NCBI GenBank assembly: GCA_028280485.1
Contig: JANQLS010000072.1
Span: forward strand, 1 to 64,000
Length of the DNA: 64,000 nucleotides
From: Planctomycetota bacterium
Lineage (GTDB): Bacteria > Planctomycetota > UBA8108 > JACQVS01
Direction of reading: 5' to 3'
Shown here: positions 36,117-44,678 of the stretch, piece after piece
How the letters are laid out: every line of letters begins with the position of its first letter
Numbering within the stretch: position 1 is the first letter of the stretch
Program-made: the position numbers and the translations under genes
The notes under the pieces: model-generated
The model's input: only the letters and a program-made list of their open reading frames with translations
Databases searched by the model: none
Told to the model about the DNA's origin: nothing

Positions 36117-36965
36117 ATGCCCCAAACAATATTCTACTCTTGGCAAAGTGATAGACCCAATAAAACGAACCGAGGATTCATCGAAGACGCTTTAAACAAG
36201 GCGATCAGAAATCTATCTCAAGTAATTTCTATTGATGAGCCTGAGCGAGGTGAGCAGATTTCCTTAGATAAGGATACTAAAGGGGTACCGGGAACTCCCC
36301 CAATTGCAGACGTCATTTTTGAGAAAATTAAAAACTCAAGCGTGTTTGTTCCTGACCTAACATTCATCACCAAAACAGAAAATGGCCGCTTTATACCCAA
36401 TCCAAATGTGCTCATTGAATATGGTTGGGCACTTGCAAAGCTAACGCACTCAAAGATTGTACCTGTAGTAAATGAAGAATTTGGTGAAGCAAATTCAGAA
36501 ACTTTGCCATTTGATATGAAGCACTATAGACGTCCAATTACTTATAAACTAAAAGAATCTGCCAGCTCAGAAGAGCGTAAAGAAATAAAAACTGAGCTTG
36601 TTAAAAATCTTGAACGGGCAATAACGCTTGTGCTTGAGAAATCTGCAGTACAAAATTCAAAGCCCCTCCCTCTTTTAAAAAAAGAAGAAAACACACTTTC
36701 GAATGATGAACAAACTCTCTTAATCGAGGCTTCGAAAAATTCACATGGACTTATAATGAGATTAGATTCTAAAACTACTTGGTTTATAAAAATCAACGAA
36801 AAGGAATTTGGTAGTAAATCACGTGAAGAATTTTCACGTTGGGATTACGCCCTTGAGGAACTGGAAACTAAAAATCTTATTAAACCGCGTAGCCGGAAAA
36901 GAGAATTATTCGAATTGACACACCCAGGCAGATTAGCGATTAAAGGAATAGTAAAAAGCACCTGA
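36117..36965 (+). CDS. TIR-like nucleotide-binding protein with winged-helix tail, 282 aa
   Basis: The N-terminal domain (1-165) begins MPQTIFYSWQSDRPNKTNRG, the signature of a TIR-like family common in defence loci. It continues with SLDKDTKGVPGTPPIADVIF, SSVFVPDLTFI and RFIPNPNVLIEYGWAL, where Glu in LIEYGWA is a likely catalytic residue. Residues 210-280 resemble a winged helix (SRWDYALEELETKNLI...ELTHPGRLA). Such proteins may hydrolyse NAD or bind nucleotide signals. It stands alone beside a truncated gene. No classical Thoeris partner is adjacent. Confidence 0.7.
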   Translation: MPQTIFYSWQSDRPNKTNRGFIEDALNKAIRNLSQVISIDEPERGEQISLDKDTKGVPGTPPIADVIFEKIKNSSVFVPDLTFITKTENGRFIPNPNVLIEYGWALAKLTHSKIVPVVNEEFGEANSETLPFDMKHYRRPITYKLKESASSEERKEIKTELVKNLERAITLVLEKSAVQNSKPLPLLKKEENTLSNDEQTLLIEASKNSHGLIMRLDSKTTWFIKINEKEFGSKSREEFSRWDYALEELETKNLIKPRSRKRELFELTHPGRLAIKGIVKST

Positions 36966-37000
36966 AGAAACACGGCTGGTAAAAGAGTGACGACTTCACC

Positions 37001-37333
37001 TCAAGTGAGGTCTTGAACCTCTGCACTCGACCCATTTGCTTTTACCGATTCAATTCCTTTGTCCCTTGATGCCTCTGAAGAATACATCTCACTATTTCCG
37101 ATGATTTCTCCATTTGCTGCTTTAAGAACAAAATAGGGTTCATTTGATTTAGATGTTCGACGGTCATACCGCTTATCCAAAGGAGAGTTTGCTTTTACTG
37201 ATTCGATGCCTTTGTTTGCGCTACTTTTTTGTTCGTACATCTCACTTGTAAGAATGACCTCATTATTTCCGGCAACAAGATTAAAATAGAATTGACCGTT
37301 GCTTGATTTTTTAATTTCGTAACGAGCGCTCAT
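37001..37333 (-). CDS. YegP-type protein with two DUF1508 repeats, 110 aa
   Basis: Two copies of the 50-residue DUF1508 unit are clear. Repeat 1 is YEIKKSSNGQFYFNLVAGNN then SEMYEQKSSANKGIESVKAN. Repeat 2 is PYFVLKAANGEIIGNSEMYS then SRDKGIESVKANG. YegP proteins are small, abundant and poorly understood; a stress or nucleoid role is often suggested. AAAGGAG lies about 12 nt before the ATG. A short CTCAAGTGAGG hairpin lies at the 3' end. Confidence 0.85.
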   Translation of the reverse strand: MSARYEIKKSSNGQFYFNLVAGNNEVILTSEMYEQKSSANKGIESVKANSPLDKRYDRRTSKSNEPYFVLKAANGEIIGNSEMYSSEASRDKGIESVKANGSSAEVQDLT

Positions 37334-37426
37334 TTGTCAAAACTCCTTTTTTCAGGGTTAAAGATTTTTTTAAGTATTTCGATTCTAAAACAAAGAAAAT
37401 TTTTAAGACCATCAGAAAAATGATTT

Positions 37427-37873
37427 TCAGTACTCCCAAACTTCATCCAAATCAACCGTCGGATCGTTATATCGATTACAGATTTCTATCCAATCTGAAA
37501 GCCGAGAGTAAATTTCAGACTTTAACTCTTTGAGCTCATCGGGTGTAACCTCTCCCGCCTCCTCCATAAACTCATAAAAAGTGGTTAGACTCAACGCATT
37601 TGACTTAATTTCCTTTTCATTGGACCACCCAGCTTTTCGTATGAACCAATCCCCCAGAAAAAAGCCTACTTGCGATACTCCGTCTTTAGCTTCGGAAAAA
37701 TCGTAATAGGTTAGGAAGTCATTTATGTAGAACTCAACATTACTGAGATGTTTGGAAACCTGTTTTTTTGAAAGATTCTTTGCCTTTATCCACCCAGCAA
37801 ATCTTTCGAGAATAACTTCATTTTCCTCTTTAATCTCATTCACTTTCTCTTCGTACTCATCGATTTCTGACAT
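37427..37873 (-). CDS. Hypothetical helical protein, 148 aa
   Basis: GGAGG 7 nt before the ATG gives a secure start. The N-terminus is acidic coiled-coil-like (EKVNEIKEENEVILERF). The middle has KNLSKKQVSKHLSNVEFYI and GVSQVGFFLGDWFIRK, followed by NALSLTTFYEFMEEAGEV. The helical layout recalls the SAM-like core-binding domain of tyrosine recombinases but has no catalytic part. The stop is 54 nt from the next feature upstream of yegP-like gene. Function is unknown. Confidence 0.6.
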   Translation of the reverse strand: MSEIDEYEEKVNEIKEENEVILERFAGWIKAKNLSKKQVSKHLSNVEFYINDFLTYYDFSEAKDGVSQVGFFLGDWFIRKAGWSNEKEIKSNALSLTTFYEFMEEAGEVTPDELKELKSEIYSRLSDWIEICNRYNDPTVDLDEVWEY

Positions 37874-37888
37874 TTCATTCCCTCCTTT

Positions 37889-38218
37889 TCATTTTGAAGA
37901 ATCACTCTTTTCATCAATCAAGCGACAATGACGATCAGTTGTAATTTCAATCTGAACTCCAGATTCCTCATCAACAATCCAGAAAACTGAACTTAGTTTC
38001 ATAGATTCGATATTGAATCGTCGTTCGTAGCGAGCTAGACCCCATTCATCATTTCCAATCTGAACTTCTAAAATATCACCTGAGAATATTGGAGTCTCAT
38101 TTATAAAATGACGCATCTCATCCCCATCACCCCGCTCTGCCAAATAGCCCATTGACGCTCCAACTTTATCCCTTTCTACCCTGTCGGAATTCCATCCCTG
38201 AAAATAGAAGAGGCTCAA
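37889..38218 (-). CDS. Hypothetical protein, 109 aa
   Basis: The reading frame starts at TTG 38218; a later ATG (MGYLAERGDGDEMRHF) is an alternative start. The sequence has SGDILEVQIGNDEWGLARYE and VFWIVDEESGVQIEITTD, a short beta-rich domain resembling small phage or plasmid proteins of the YopX type in rhythm, though that is weak. It precedes the 148-aa gene by 15 nt, so they are likely co-transcribed. Confidence 0.5.
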   Translation of the reverse strand: MSLFYFQGWNSDRVERDKVGASMGYLAERGDGDEMRHFINETPIFSGDILEVQIGNDEWGLARYERRFNIESMKLSSVFWIVDEESGVQIEITTDRHCRLIDEKSDSSK

Positions 38219-38444
38219 TCCATTGAGCTGTAACGAAAAGTTTAATGTAAGGAAAGTTGTAAAAAAATCAATGGGTAAGATATTAGTAGGGTTAAACGGT
38301 CATCAACAAGGGAAATCCTTTAAATAAATGAGCTGCAATAAAGTAATAAAGTGAAGCCCTACTCATAAAGCACTTCATCATTGTTCACATAGCTTTGAAA
38401 AGTGATTCAGTTATGATATGGTTAAGAAAAGTGGAGGGGCAAAT

Positions 38445-38645
38445 ATGTCAACCGAATCTAAAGAAAATCTTTTAACCACTAAACTCGTTGAGGCTCTTAC
38501 CGGCTACAATGAAAAAAGGGAGATTCTTTCAGAACTTCTAAAAGCTGTTGAGAACGCACGGAAGGAAGAAGTACAAGCTCATCTTCACCTTCAGAGTGTT
38601 ATCAGTATTGTAAAAGATCATGGCTTGTTAAAAGTCACTTCGTGA
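38445..38645 (+). CDS. Small helical protein, 66 aa
   Basis: The start at 38445 is chosen because GTGGAGGGGC lies 5-8 nt before this ATG, inside a longer open frame from 38418. The product is one long amphipathic helix (LVEALTGYNEKREILSELLK, then ENARKEEVQAHLHLQ) and probably dimerises. No function is known. Confidence 0.5.
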   Translation: MSTESKENLLTTKLVEALTGYNEKREILSELLKAVENARKEEVQAHLHLQSVISIVKDHGLLKVTS

Positions 38646-38687
38646 ATTTTAGGATACAATCGATAACGACTCTAATTTATAAAAAAC

Positions 38688-39063
38688 TCATTTAAGAATG
38701 AATTCTGCAAGAGTTTTTTGAAGACCAACGATATCTGTTCCTTTTCGAAATTCCCGTGAAATTGGAGTTTGCGAACTCGACTACAAAATTTTTAACTCCG
38801 CATCTAAATTAAAGCCATCCAGTTTCCACTGAAAATGGGCTTATAGATTTGTAAGGAATAGAATGGTACTCTACTTTCTTACCCCTGATTCCCTGCCGAT
38901 CAACCAACACCAATCTTAAATTTGTAAAAGCATACAAATCTCTAATAACCTTAAATGCCCCGACAATACCCTCCTCGCGAATATAGATTTGTTGAAATTC
39001 TTTCTCTAATTTTGAGATATCAATTTCGGTTGCATTTCCAAATAACCCGTCAAACAACCCCAT
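38688..39063 (-). pseudogene. Bacterial PH-domain protein (bPH_1), frameshifted
   Basis: The first 84 codons (MGLFDGLFGNATEIDISKLE, then FTNLRLVLVDRQGIRGKKVE, YHSIPYKSISPFSVET) are typical of the 125-aa bPH_1 family. The frame then ends GWL*. One base over, the missing end is still there: NLDAELKIL, a TAG, then PISREFRKGTDIVGLQKTLA and EFILK-TGA at 38688. So a frameshift plus a nonsense change have killed the gene. Total length (376 nt) equals the intact family size. Its leader and start codon are shared with the helicase gene at 5-8 kb. Confidence 0.85.
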
Positions 39064-39219
39064 AACTTGTTCTTTTCTATAAATAAAAATTTAACCTTAT
39101 ACGGCTTATAACTTTTAGACACCACGAACAGTGAAAGTTCATATATTGAAACCTATGATTCTAATTTTCTATTTGCGGGATATATATACAACAAAGAATT
39201 CAGAGAATTTTTGAAGACA
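39061..39219 (-). repeat. Leader repeat copy 2 (upstream of PH pseudogene)
   Basis: It is 159 bp and ungapped with 7971-8129, with 14 mismatches by my count. It starts at the CAT complement of the ATG in both places. It is most conserved in the 55 bp farthest from the gene. It is directly followed by the hairpin array at 39249. Confidence 0.85.
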
Positions 39220-39248
39220 GAGTTTCCAATTGGAATTTTACCCTCTAC

Positions 39249-39491
39249 AGAGTAATTCTCACTTTTAAGAATTACTCTCATCGGTTGTGAGGGGTAACTT
39301 TCTCTGAAAGTGGACACTTACAACCGATGATTTATACGCAAGTTATAAAAACAGACCCGACCAGGGAGGCGCCCAAAGAAAACCTCTTCTCTGGTCGTTC
39401 CCCTGGCCGGGTCTAAATCTGTAACATCTGTAAGTTAAGACTTTTGTAGCGGTCCGTTTATCCAGAAAACTTCCCGCCACAAAAGTCTTAA
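39249..39491. repeat. Array of strong stem-loops, unexplained
   Basis: Four main stems follow one another. AGAGTAATTCT (39249-39259) pairs with 39268-39278. TCATCGGTTGT (39278-39288) pairs with 39320-39330, its loop holding an inner ACTTTC/GAAAGT stem. AGACCCGACCAGGG (39353-39366) pairs with 39401-39414, one mismatch. TTAAGACTTTTGTAGCGG (39435-39452) pairs with 39474-39491, one mismatch. There is no reading frame, and no T-run after any stem. A structured RNA, a single-strand replication origin or an oriT are possible. Confidence 0.75.
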
Positions 39492-39566
39492 ACTTGTAAA
39501 TAAATGAGCGTTGTATTTGAATTCTGGATTAATGAAGAAGATATCAAATCCTGGGTAAGCCTGATC

Positions 39567-40385
39567 TTATTTCCACTTTCTTAATTCTCCATGCGGCCAA
39601 CATCTTCGTTGATTTGGAGTTCTAAGATATACTTTCAAGGGAGATCTGCCTTCAGAAAAACCCGGTTTTGCCTTTATTATCTCTAGTCTTTTTTCAATTA
39701 TTGGCCACAAATCAGCTGCTTCATCAACAGTAGAATAGATTAGAAAAAAACCTGGCACAAATGGTAGCTTCTGGTGTTTATAATTTTCTGAAATCCAATT
39801 TTGGAGTCTCTTAACTTTTTCAATATCTGCAAAAACCTCCCATATAGCTTTTCCAGAAGAGTTACATTTTTTTTTGCATTCACATTCATTAATTGATTTA
39901 AGTAATTTTTTATTCCTACCTTGCAATACTTTTTTAAATTCTCGATTATTACGAGCTTTATTAACTTTAGAATGGTGCCAATGCTTAACTTCAAACAGAA
40001 AACAATCACCATTCGAAATGTAAGTCTTACCACCCAGTTGATCACTATTCGGTTTAAAATGTGTCTTCTCAGTTTCAAGAATAATCACATCTGGCTTGCT
40101 CCCTCTATTGAATTTCCAATCTTTGTCTCCCCAAGCCCATTCAATTTGAACTGGTCTCATTTTCCTTCCCTCAGAATATTTATCTAAATCTAATGGTTTT
40201 CGCAGCTCTTTAATTTTATTTAAATACTCTACCAACCTAAATTTCACCAATTCTTCGTTTGGTACTGCTTCAATAAAATCTGATTTACAGAAAGAATCTA
40301 GCGAATTCTCTACTACCTTACAAATTGATTTCATTAACTCAGGGCACCTTAATGTTAATTTTTCTACATTCTTATATGAACTCAC
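39567..40385 (-). CDS. PD-(D/E)XK-like nuclease-fold protein, 272 aa
   Basis: A GTG at 40385 with AAAGGAG 8 nt upstream is the start. The middle shows a restriction-endonuclease-like core: NRGSKPDVIILETEK, then after about 30 residues CFLFEVKHWHH, which gives PD...ExK spacing. NECECKKKCNSSGKAIWEVF has a possible Cys cluster. The C-terminus is PFVPGFFLIYST and LKVYLRTPNQRRCWP. There is no methylase or helicase partner next to it. It may be a defence nuclease or a mobile-element protein; confidence in the fold is moderate. Confidence 0.6.
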   Translation of the reverse strand: MSSYKNVEKLTLRCPELMKSICKVVENSLDSFCKSDFIEAVPNEELVKFRLVEYLNKIKELRKPLDLDKYSEGRKMRPVQIEWAWGDKDWKFNRGSKPDVIILETEKTHFKPNSDQLGGKTYISNGDCFLFEVKHWHHSKVNKARNNREFKKVLQGRNKKLLKSINECECKKKCNSSGKAIWEVFADIEKVKRLQNWISENYKHQKLPFVPGFFLIYSTVDEAADLWPIIEKRLEIIKAKPGFSEGRSPLKVYLRTPNQRRCWPHGELRKWK

Positions 40386-40710
40386 AACTTTCTCCTTTGG
40401 TTAATTAAAAACCAGCAAATTCTTATCCCTCTTAAGGTACTTTAAAGTTTATGTCTATCTACATTCTTACAAGCATCAGTTTTAGATTCGATTAACTATG
40501 AAACAAAAAACTGGTTACGTAACAATGTAAAAAAAAGCCACACTCTTTGTTTGCGAAAGAGTGGGCAGTTCCAGGATTTCAGTTGTGCTGAAATCCCAGA
40601 AATAAGATTTCACTTCTTAACTATCCGTGACAAAGCTCTAAAACGATATACTTATTTGGGTGGTTCCCATATATCTCTGTTATTAGAAAATCCGCATCAA
40701 CCAAATGTGG
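40386..40710. other. Intergenic region with two hairpins
   Basis: It contains the terminator at 40531-40563 and a second stem-loop GGATTTCAG/CTGAAATCC at 40574-40596. The plus-strand frame at 40551-40772 covers these hairpins and is not credible. Confidence 0.45.
40531..40563 (-). terminator. Rho-independent terminator of coupling-protein operon
   Basis: On the minus strand CACTCTTT pairs with AAAGAGTG around a 7-nt loop, then GGC and eight T. It lies downstream of the 118-aa gene that ends at 40711. The neighbouring stem at 40574-40596 may assist. Confidence 0.75.
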
Positions 40711-41067
40711 CTAAGTACTCTGTGAAGACACTGCTTCTCTTTCTTCAAGTACTGAACGTAATCTTGAGATAAGTCCCTTAGTTGATTTTCCGTCTTGTTT
40801 TGCTTTAGTGGTTACTTTAGCTTCAAGTTCACTTTGTGAAATTCCAGGGTCGATTTTATTGATCTCACTCACATAAACTTGTAGCTCTGCTTTTGAAACC
40901 CCGTTGCCCTTTTTCTGGTAACTTCCTCTGGAAGCTTTTCGACTCACTCCACCAAGCTTTACAATTACGGAATCTAAGTTATCCCGTAAAGTTTCAAGCT
41001 CTTTTAGTGCGTCTTTACGATTGTCTTCAATCGCTCGAAGGTCATTTAAAAATTTTTCCATGTCCAT
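40711..41067 (-). CDS. Coiled-coil protein, possibly DNA-binding, 118 aa
   Basis: The ATG overlaps the coupling-protein stop (TAATG), so it is translated with it. The N-terminal 35 residues are coiled coil (FLNDLRAIEDNRKDALKELE). The C-terminal half is basic and helical (GISQSELEAKVTTKAKQDGK, GLISRLRSVLEER). H-NS-like proteins have a similar dimer-helix plus basic-tail plan, but the AT-hook-like motif is absent. It is probably an accessory protein of the coupling ATPase. Confidence 0.55.
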   Translation of the reverse strand: MDMEKFLNDLRAIEDNRKDALKELETLRDNLDSVIVKLGGVSRKASRGSYQKKGNGVSKAELQVYVSEINKIDPGISQSELEAKVTTKAKQDGKSTKGLISRLRSVLEEREAVSSQST

Positions 41068-42872
41068 TAATGTTTACTTCCTTTTGAAAAGTTTCCTAGA
41101 ACTGACGAAATAGTTGAATCCGTTTCTGAAGGCTCTGATTCAATTTCGTCTTCACTATTATCTGTATTTTGTCTAAATATTTGGGTTCGTTCGGGAACAA
41201 CTGCTCCCATAAGCTCGGAGCTTTGAGGCCAACCCTTCGATTTCAATTTTATGTACGTTTCTAAATCAGTAGCGGGGATGGTTTTTCCAAGGGTGTAAAG
41301 TCCAATTCCTTTTCCCCGAGCAATTCTTGCTAAGTAGCAGTGAGTAGCATCAGAAGAGGTTGATAACCACTGAAGAAGAGACTCTCTTACTTGTGGAATT
41401 CTTAAATACGTGTCTGACACTCCAAAATTTTTCGCAGTGTACACGCCATTTGGCCCTGCCGGGGTGGAGCTATTTTCTGAGTAAGATTTAAATTTTTCGT
41501 TACACCACTCCCCTGCGATGAGCTCCTTTGAAAATCCGTCATTACTTCCAAAGTAAAGGGTAACGGGGATATCTAAAAGCTCTTGCACCAGGGAGCGACT
41601 TTTAGTTATGGATTGGATTTGTGAAAAATTTTGAAAAATAAAAATAGGGTGCATGGATACCGTTCTTGAAAGTGCAATAAGCTCTGAAAATATCCCCGGC
41701 CCATGGGGAAGTACTCGGTGAAGCTCATCGGCAAGAAGCACCACTCTTTGATTGGTACTCCCTTTTTCGTGAAGAATCCGAATGGTTTGATAAATAACCC
41801 GAACCATCAATGGGACCATAGAATGGAAGTTACGCATCCTGAAATAGATAACAGAACCTCCTGATTCTATGAGCTTCGGTAAATCTACATTTTCGTAAAC
41901 ACTCTCAGTGCCTTTGGATTTTACATATCGAGATTGGTTAAATTGTGGAACTTCTTGAAATACGTTTATGGCTCCTCTTAGCCCTGCAAGTTCCTTCCAA
42001 GAGTCTCGACTGGGGTAAAGTTCCTTATTTTCGGGGTCATTTAGTACCTCATAAAGCTTACTAAAGGTGGATGCCTCTCGGTTTAGTTTAATTGCCTGAT
42101 CAATCCCCTCTTGCCCTCTTACAGAAAAATAATTATGTCCAAGCCCCTCTCCCACTCCTAAAGCGGCTTGTAAATGTTTTGAAAACTCCGAGTCCCAGCT
42201 CACTGAATCAGCCAAGGCTTCTAGAGGATTGAATGCATGACTGGGCTCACATTCTGAAGATACGTACTTAAACTCACGACCTGATTGTTCTGCAAAATGT
42301 TTTAGGGTCCTAAAAATTTCTGGGTCATCGCCCTTACAGTCAATGTAAATGACTGAGCTTTTTGGATCAAAATTAACAAGTTGGCTTGCAACGGAAATAG
42401 CCTGAGTGGTTTTTCCACACCCAGGAGAGCCGACCAAACTCGCTGAAGTTATGGACTTCCAGTCAACATTTACAGGGTTCCCATTCTTAACTGTTCTTTT
42501 TACCCACTTTTCTTTAGTTATTTCTTCAATGTATTTCGGCTTCCCCACTTCTTGGTCATACTGAAGCCCTTCGCCAAGATAAAGTGTTCCAGAATTTAAG
42601 GATTTAGAGGCTCTTTGATTAAAGGCTTCACATTTCTTCTCTTTATAAAGGCACAATTCCGTTTTAAAGAACCGTAAATACCAGTTCAAAATCCCATATA
42701 TAAGAAACGGTGGAAAAACAAAACAAAGAATTATGTCTTTTCGTTCTTGAGATGTCCCTTTAAAAAGTTCTCGATAAATATCTCTAACCAGTTGCTTTGG
42801 AAGCAACCGAAAGCGAGCCCAAAACGGACCTCTTATATAACGTAAAAGCTCACTCACCACTCCTCCCTTCAT
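41067..42872 (-). CDS. Type IV coupling protein-like ATPase (VirD4/TraG/TraD type), 601 aa
   Basis: This is a membrane-anchored hexameric DNA-pump-type ATPase. An N-terminal hydrophobic segment (DIILCFVFPPFLIYGILNWY) precedes the motor: SLVGSPGCGKTTQAISVA (Walker A, about residue 140), SSVIYIDCKGDD, HAFNPLEALADS, VVLLADELHRVLP (Walker B, about 372) and HPIFIFQNFSQI. It links relaxosome DNA to a type IV channel in conjugation. No relaxase or VirB genes are evident nearby, so the element may be mobilised in trans or use the pump otherwise. GGAGGAGTGGTG suggests GTG 42857 as an alternative start. It is followed by the 118-aa gene. Confidence 0.8.
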   Translation of the reverse strand: MKGGVVSELLRYIRGPFWARFRLLPKQLVRDIYRELFKGTSQERKDIILCFVFPPFLIYGILNWYLRFFKTELCLYKEKKCEAFNQRASKSLNSGTLYLGEGLQYDQEVGKPKYIEEITKEKWVKRTVKNGNPVNVDWKSITSASLVGSPGCGKTTQAISVASQLVNFDPKSSVIYIDCKGDDPEIFRTLKHFAEQSGREFKYVSSECEPSHAFNPLEALADSVSWDSEFSKHLQAALGVGEGLGHNYFSVRGQEGIDQAIKLNREASTFSKLYEVLNDPENKELYPSRDSWKELAGLRGAINVFQEVPQFNQSRYVKSKGTESVYENVDLPKLIESGGSVIYFRMRNFHSMVPLMVRVIYQTIRILHEKGSTNQRVVLLADELHRVLPHGPGIFSELIALSRTVSMHPIFIFQNFSQIQSITKSRSLVQELLDIPVTLYFGSNDGFSKELIAGEWCNEKFKSYSENSSTPAGPNGVYTAKNFGVSDTYLRIPQVRESLLQWLSTSSDATHCYLARIARGKGIGLYTLGKTIPATDLETYIKLKSKGWPQSSELMGAVVPERTQIFRQNTDNSEDEIESEPSETDSTISSVLGNFSKGSKH

Positions 42873-42918
42873 TTCAGAACCTTTTTCAACGGGTAAAAAT
42901 CAATTTTCACTTAAAAAC

Positions 42919-42941
42919 CCCGACCCCGTAATGGGGTCGGG
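42919..42941 (-). terminator. Intrinsic terminator between methylase-like and coupling genes
   Basis: CCCGACCCC and GGGGTCGGG pair perfectly around GTAAT. A-runs precede it and, read on the minus strand, GTTTTTAAG follows. It lies 8 nt after the methylase-like stop. Confidence 0.75.
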
Positions 42942-42949
42942 TAAAAACC

Positions 42950-43633
42950 TTACGCTGCTTTTATAGAATTCAACCTTCGAAATACGACGCAGTATTCATG
43001 CATAATCCTTGGGTCCACGAGACCAGGGTAAGACTTTCTGCTTGAAGTGACATTGTGTTGGGTCTTAATGAGAATGGAGCGAAGATCTCCAATTTTTCCA
43101 TCAAGGTCTAAAATGTCCTTCAGAACGGAAATGTATTTTCCCTTCTTTCGAATATCCCCAATGACTACCGCAAGTCTCCCATTTCGACCTAAAGACCTTG
43201 AAGAGTTTGTAAGAACCGCTTTTAAGCGTTCAAAAAATTCTTCGTAATCTTTACAAGAGGAAAGGTCACGAGGGTCATTTGAGTACTTGATAATGTCCCA
43301 ATAAGGAGGGTGGACATAAACTAAATCAAATTCACCCGGTAAGGTGTCCTTGGTAGCGTCAAACCCATTCCTTAGGTCACCACCCCAGTACTCAATCCCG
43401 AGTTCTTTACAAACATCTCGGCTGGTGCCTCCTCCTTCCATGGGGTCCCCTACCCGACTCGCACTATAGTGGCGAATAAGGTTGAGGAGGATTCCTCCAT
43501 CAGCATTTCCCCGATACTTCGGGTTTCCGAATGGAGAACGTCGTGGAAAGGAGAGAACAGAGCCCTCTAACTTTTTTGTTTGATTGTCATTTAAAAATGA
43601 CTGCGAATTCTTTTTTTCATGATTTTCACTCAT
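42950..43633 (-). CDS. DNA methyltransferase-family protein with HPPYW motif, 227 aa
   Basis: SAM-dependent DNA methylase fold: VGDPMEGGGTSRDVCKELGI (SAM-binding motif), WGGDLRNGFDATKD, and FDLVYVHPPYWDIIKYS where the catalytic (D/N)PPY reads HPPY. That substitution is shared by a subfamily of plasmid and phage methylase-like proteins I recognise, so it may be functional rather than damage. GRLAVVIGDIRKKGKY continues the fold. GAAGGA precedes the ATG at 43633. A 54-bp element upstream is repeated before the Gp88-like gene. No restriction enzyme is adjacent, so it may protect or mark the element's own DNA (inference). Confidence 0.75.
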   Translation of the reverse strand: MSENHEKKNSQSFLNDNQTKKLEGSVLSFPRRSPFGNPKYRGNADGGILLNLIRHYSASRVGDPMEGGGTSRDVCKELGIEYWGGDLRNGFDATKDTLPGEFDLVYVHPPYWDIIKYSNDPRDLSSCKDYEEFFERLKAVLTNSSRSLGRNGRLAVVIGDIRKKGKYISVLKDILDLDGKIGDLRSILIKTQHNVTSSRKSYPGLVDPRIMHEYCVVFRRLNSIKAA

Positions 43634-43649
43634 GATTCATCCTTCATAT

Positions 43650-43703
43650 TAGTTTTACTCAAGACCGTACCGAACCGAATTACTCGATACAGACCCCAAT
43701 AAA
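43650..43703 (-). promoter_or_regulatory. Shared upstream element, copy 1
   Basis: These 54 bp match 45456-45509 with seven mismatches. In both places the element ends 17 nt before the start codon. It contains CCGAACCGAA (two CCGAA units) flanked by GTAC and TCGA. It is a likely promoter/operator controlling the two genes together. Confidence 0.7.
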
Positions 43704-43926
43704 AAGAAGGAATACCAGCAGCGCTAAAACTGAAACAGCGCACAAACTCCCGGCTGTAATGAGAGATTTAAGAAGCCTCACCGAAAACAAGTTATGGGTG
43801 GGCATGAAGAAGTGGTATTAAAAATGAATTCCTCTTCGAAACGAGCTGAATTAATGGCTCAACTCAAGCACTGTTTTTATCTAAATTGTAGAACACCAAA
43901 TTGAAGTATAATTTTGATTGCTTGAT

Positions 43927-44658
43927 TTAAGTGACCCCAGTTGGCTCAGGGAGAAGAAGTGACAGAATAGGCAATTGAATAGTATGTACCGGGATTCGAA
44001 ATCCATTAGCTTGAGCGGCAACTTTAATTTCCTGCTCTCTTATCCAGGGAGTGACCACTGTGAAGGTCAAATGACTTAAAACCACCTTCTCCCAAGCTTT
44101 AGATTTTGCTGCAAGTTTCTTCGCTCTTTTTGCTAACTTTGAAAGTAAAGATTGAGAGCTTTCATGATTCAGGGAAAGGTCAACATGAAAATATGAAAGT
44201 TTATCCCCATCAATTCTCCAGCGTGTCCTTGGAAGACCGGGGTAAGCTAAATTTGCCCCTAAATGCTTTTCTAACTCAATGAGTACGCTTAAAAATTCCT
44301 CATGGGTAAGAAGCTCAAAATTCTTTTGTGAACAAGCTTCTGAAATCGCAAAGCGTGAAAGAACACTAAGTGGGCCATTATTTCTAAATGAACGAACCCC
44401 GATACTTTTCGCTCCTTTTTCAGTAAGGCTTGAATACATGACGCCTTCTAACAGCTCTTTACTTACGACTAATCCTCTCGTTTTTAATCTTCTAATCCGA
44501 CACCGATAAGCTTCTTCACTAATACCTAAAATTTTCGCTCCAGCACTTTTCCCCAAACAACCGTAACGGTATAAGGCTTTACATAGCTCTAATTGATATG
44601 AAGATAAGCGAGAGTGTTTTAGAATCTCAGAATTTGTGCTATTTGAATCGTTTACCAT
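43927..44658 (-). CDS. Replication-relaxation-type protein, 243 aa
   Basis: The N-terminal winged helix reads YQLELCKALYRYGCLGKSAG and ISEEAYRCRIRRLKTRGLVV. The second half has conserved positions of the Replic_Relax family (SRFAISEACSQKNFELLTHE, FHVDLSLNHES) before Lys/Ala-rich helices. That family includes Rep and relaxosome accessory proteins of plasmids and integrative elements. No Shine-Dalgarno sequence is seen before the ATG at 44658. A 29-bp perfect palindrome at 44679-44707 lies just upstream and may be its operator or binding site. The nuclease-type residues are not obvious. Confidence 0.6.
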   Translation of the reverse strand: MVNDSNSTNSEILKHSRLSSYQLELCKALYRYGCLGKSAGAKILGISEEAYRCRIRRLKTRGLVVSKELLEGVMYSSLTEKGAKSIGVRSFRNNGPLSVLSRFAISEACSQKNFELLTHEEFLSVLIELEKHLGANLAYPGLPRTRWRIDGDKLSYFHVDLSLNHESSQSLLSKLAKRAKKLAAKSKAWEKVVLSHLTFTVVTPWIREQEIKVAAQANGFRIPVHTIQLPILSLLLPEPTGVT

Positions 44659-44678
44659 TTAGTTCAAACCTTAAAAGT

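Noticed and set aside
39249..39491. Hairpin array as attC sites or CRISPR
   Set aside because: Stem ends do not have the RYYYAAC/GTTRRRY order, and the stems have different sequences with no repeated unit or spacers.
42950..43633. HPPY instead of DPPY as proof of a dead methylase
   Set aside because: The HPPYW form is a feature of a recognised plasmid/phage subfamily and the rest of the fold is intact, so inactivation cannot be concluded.
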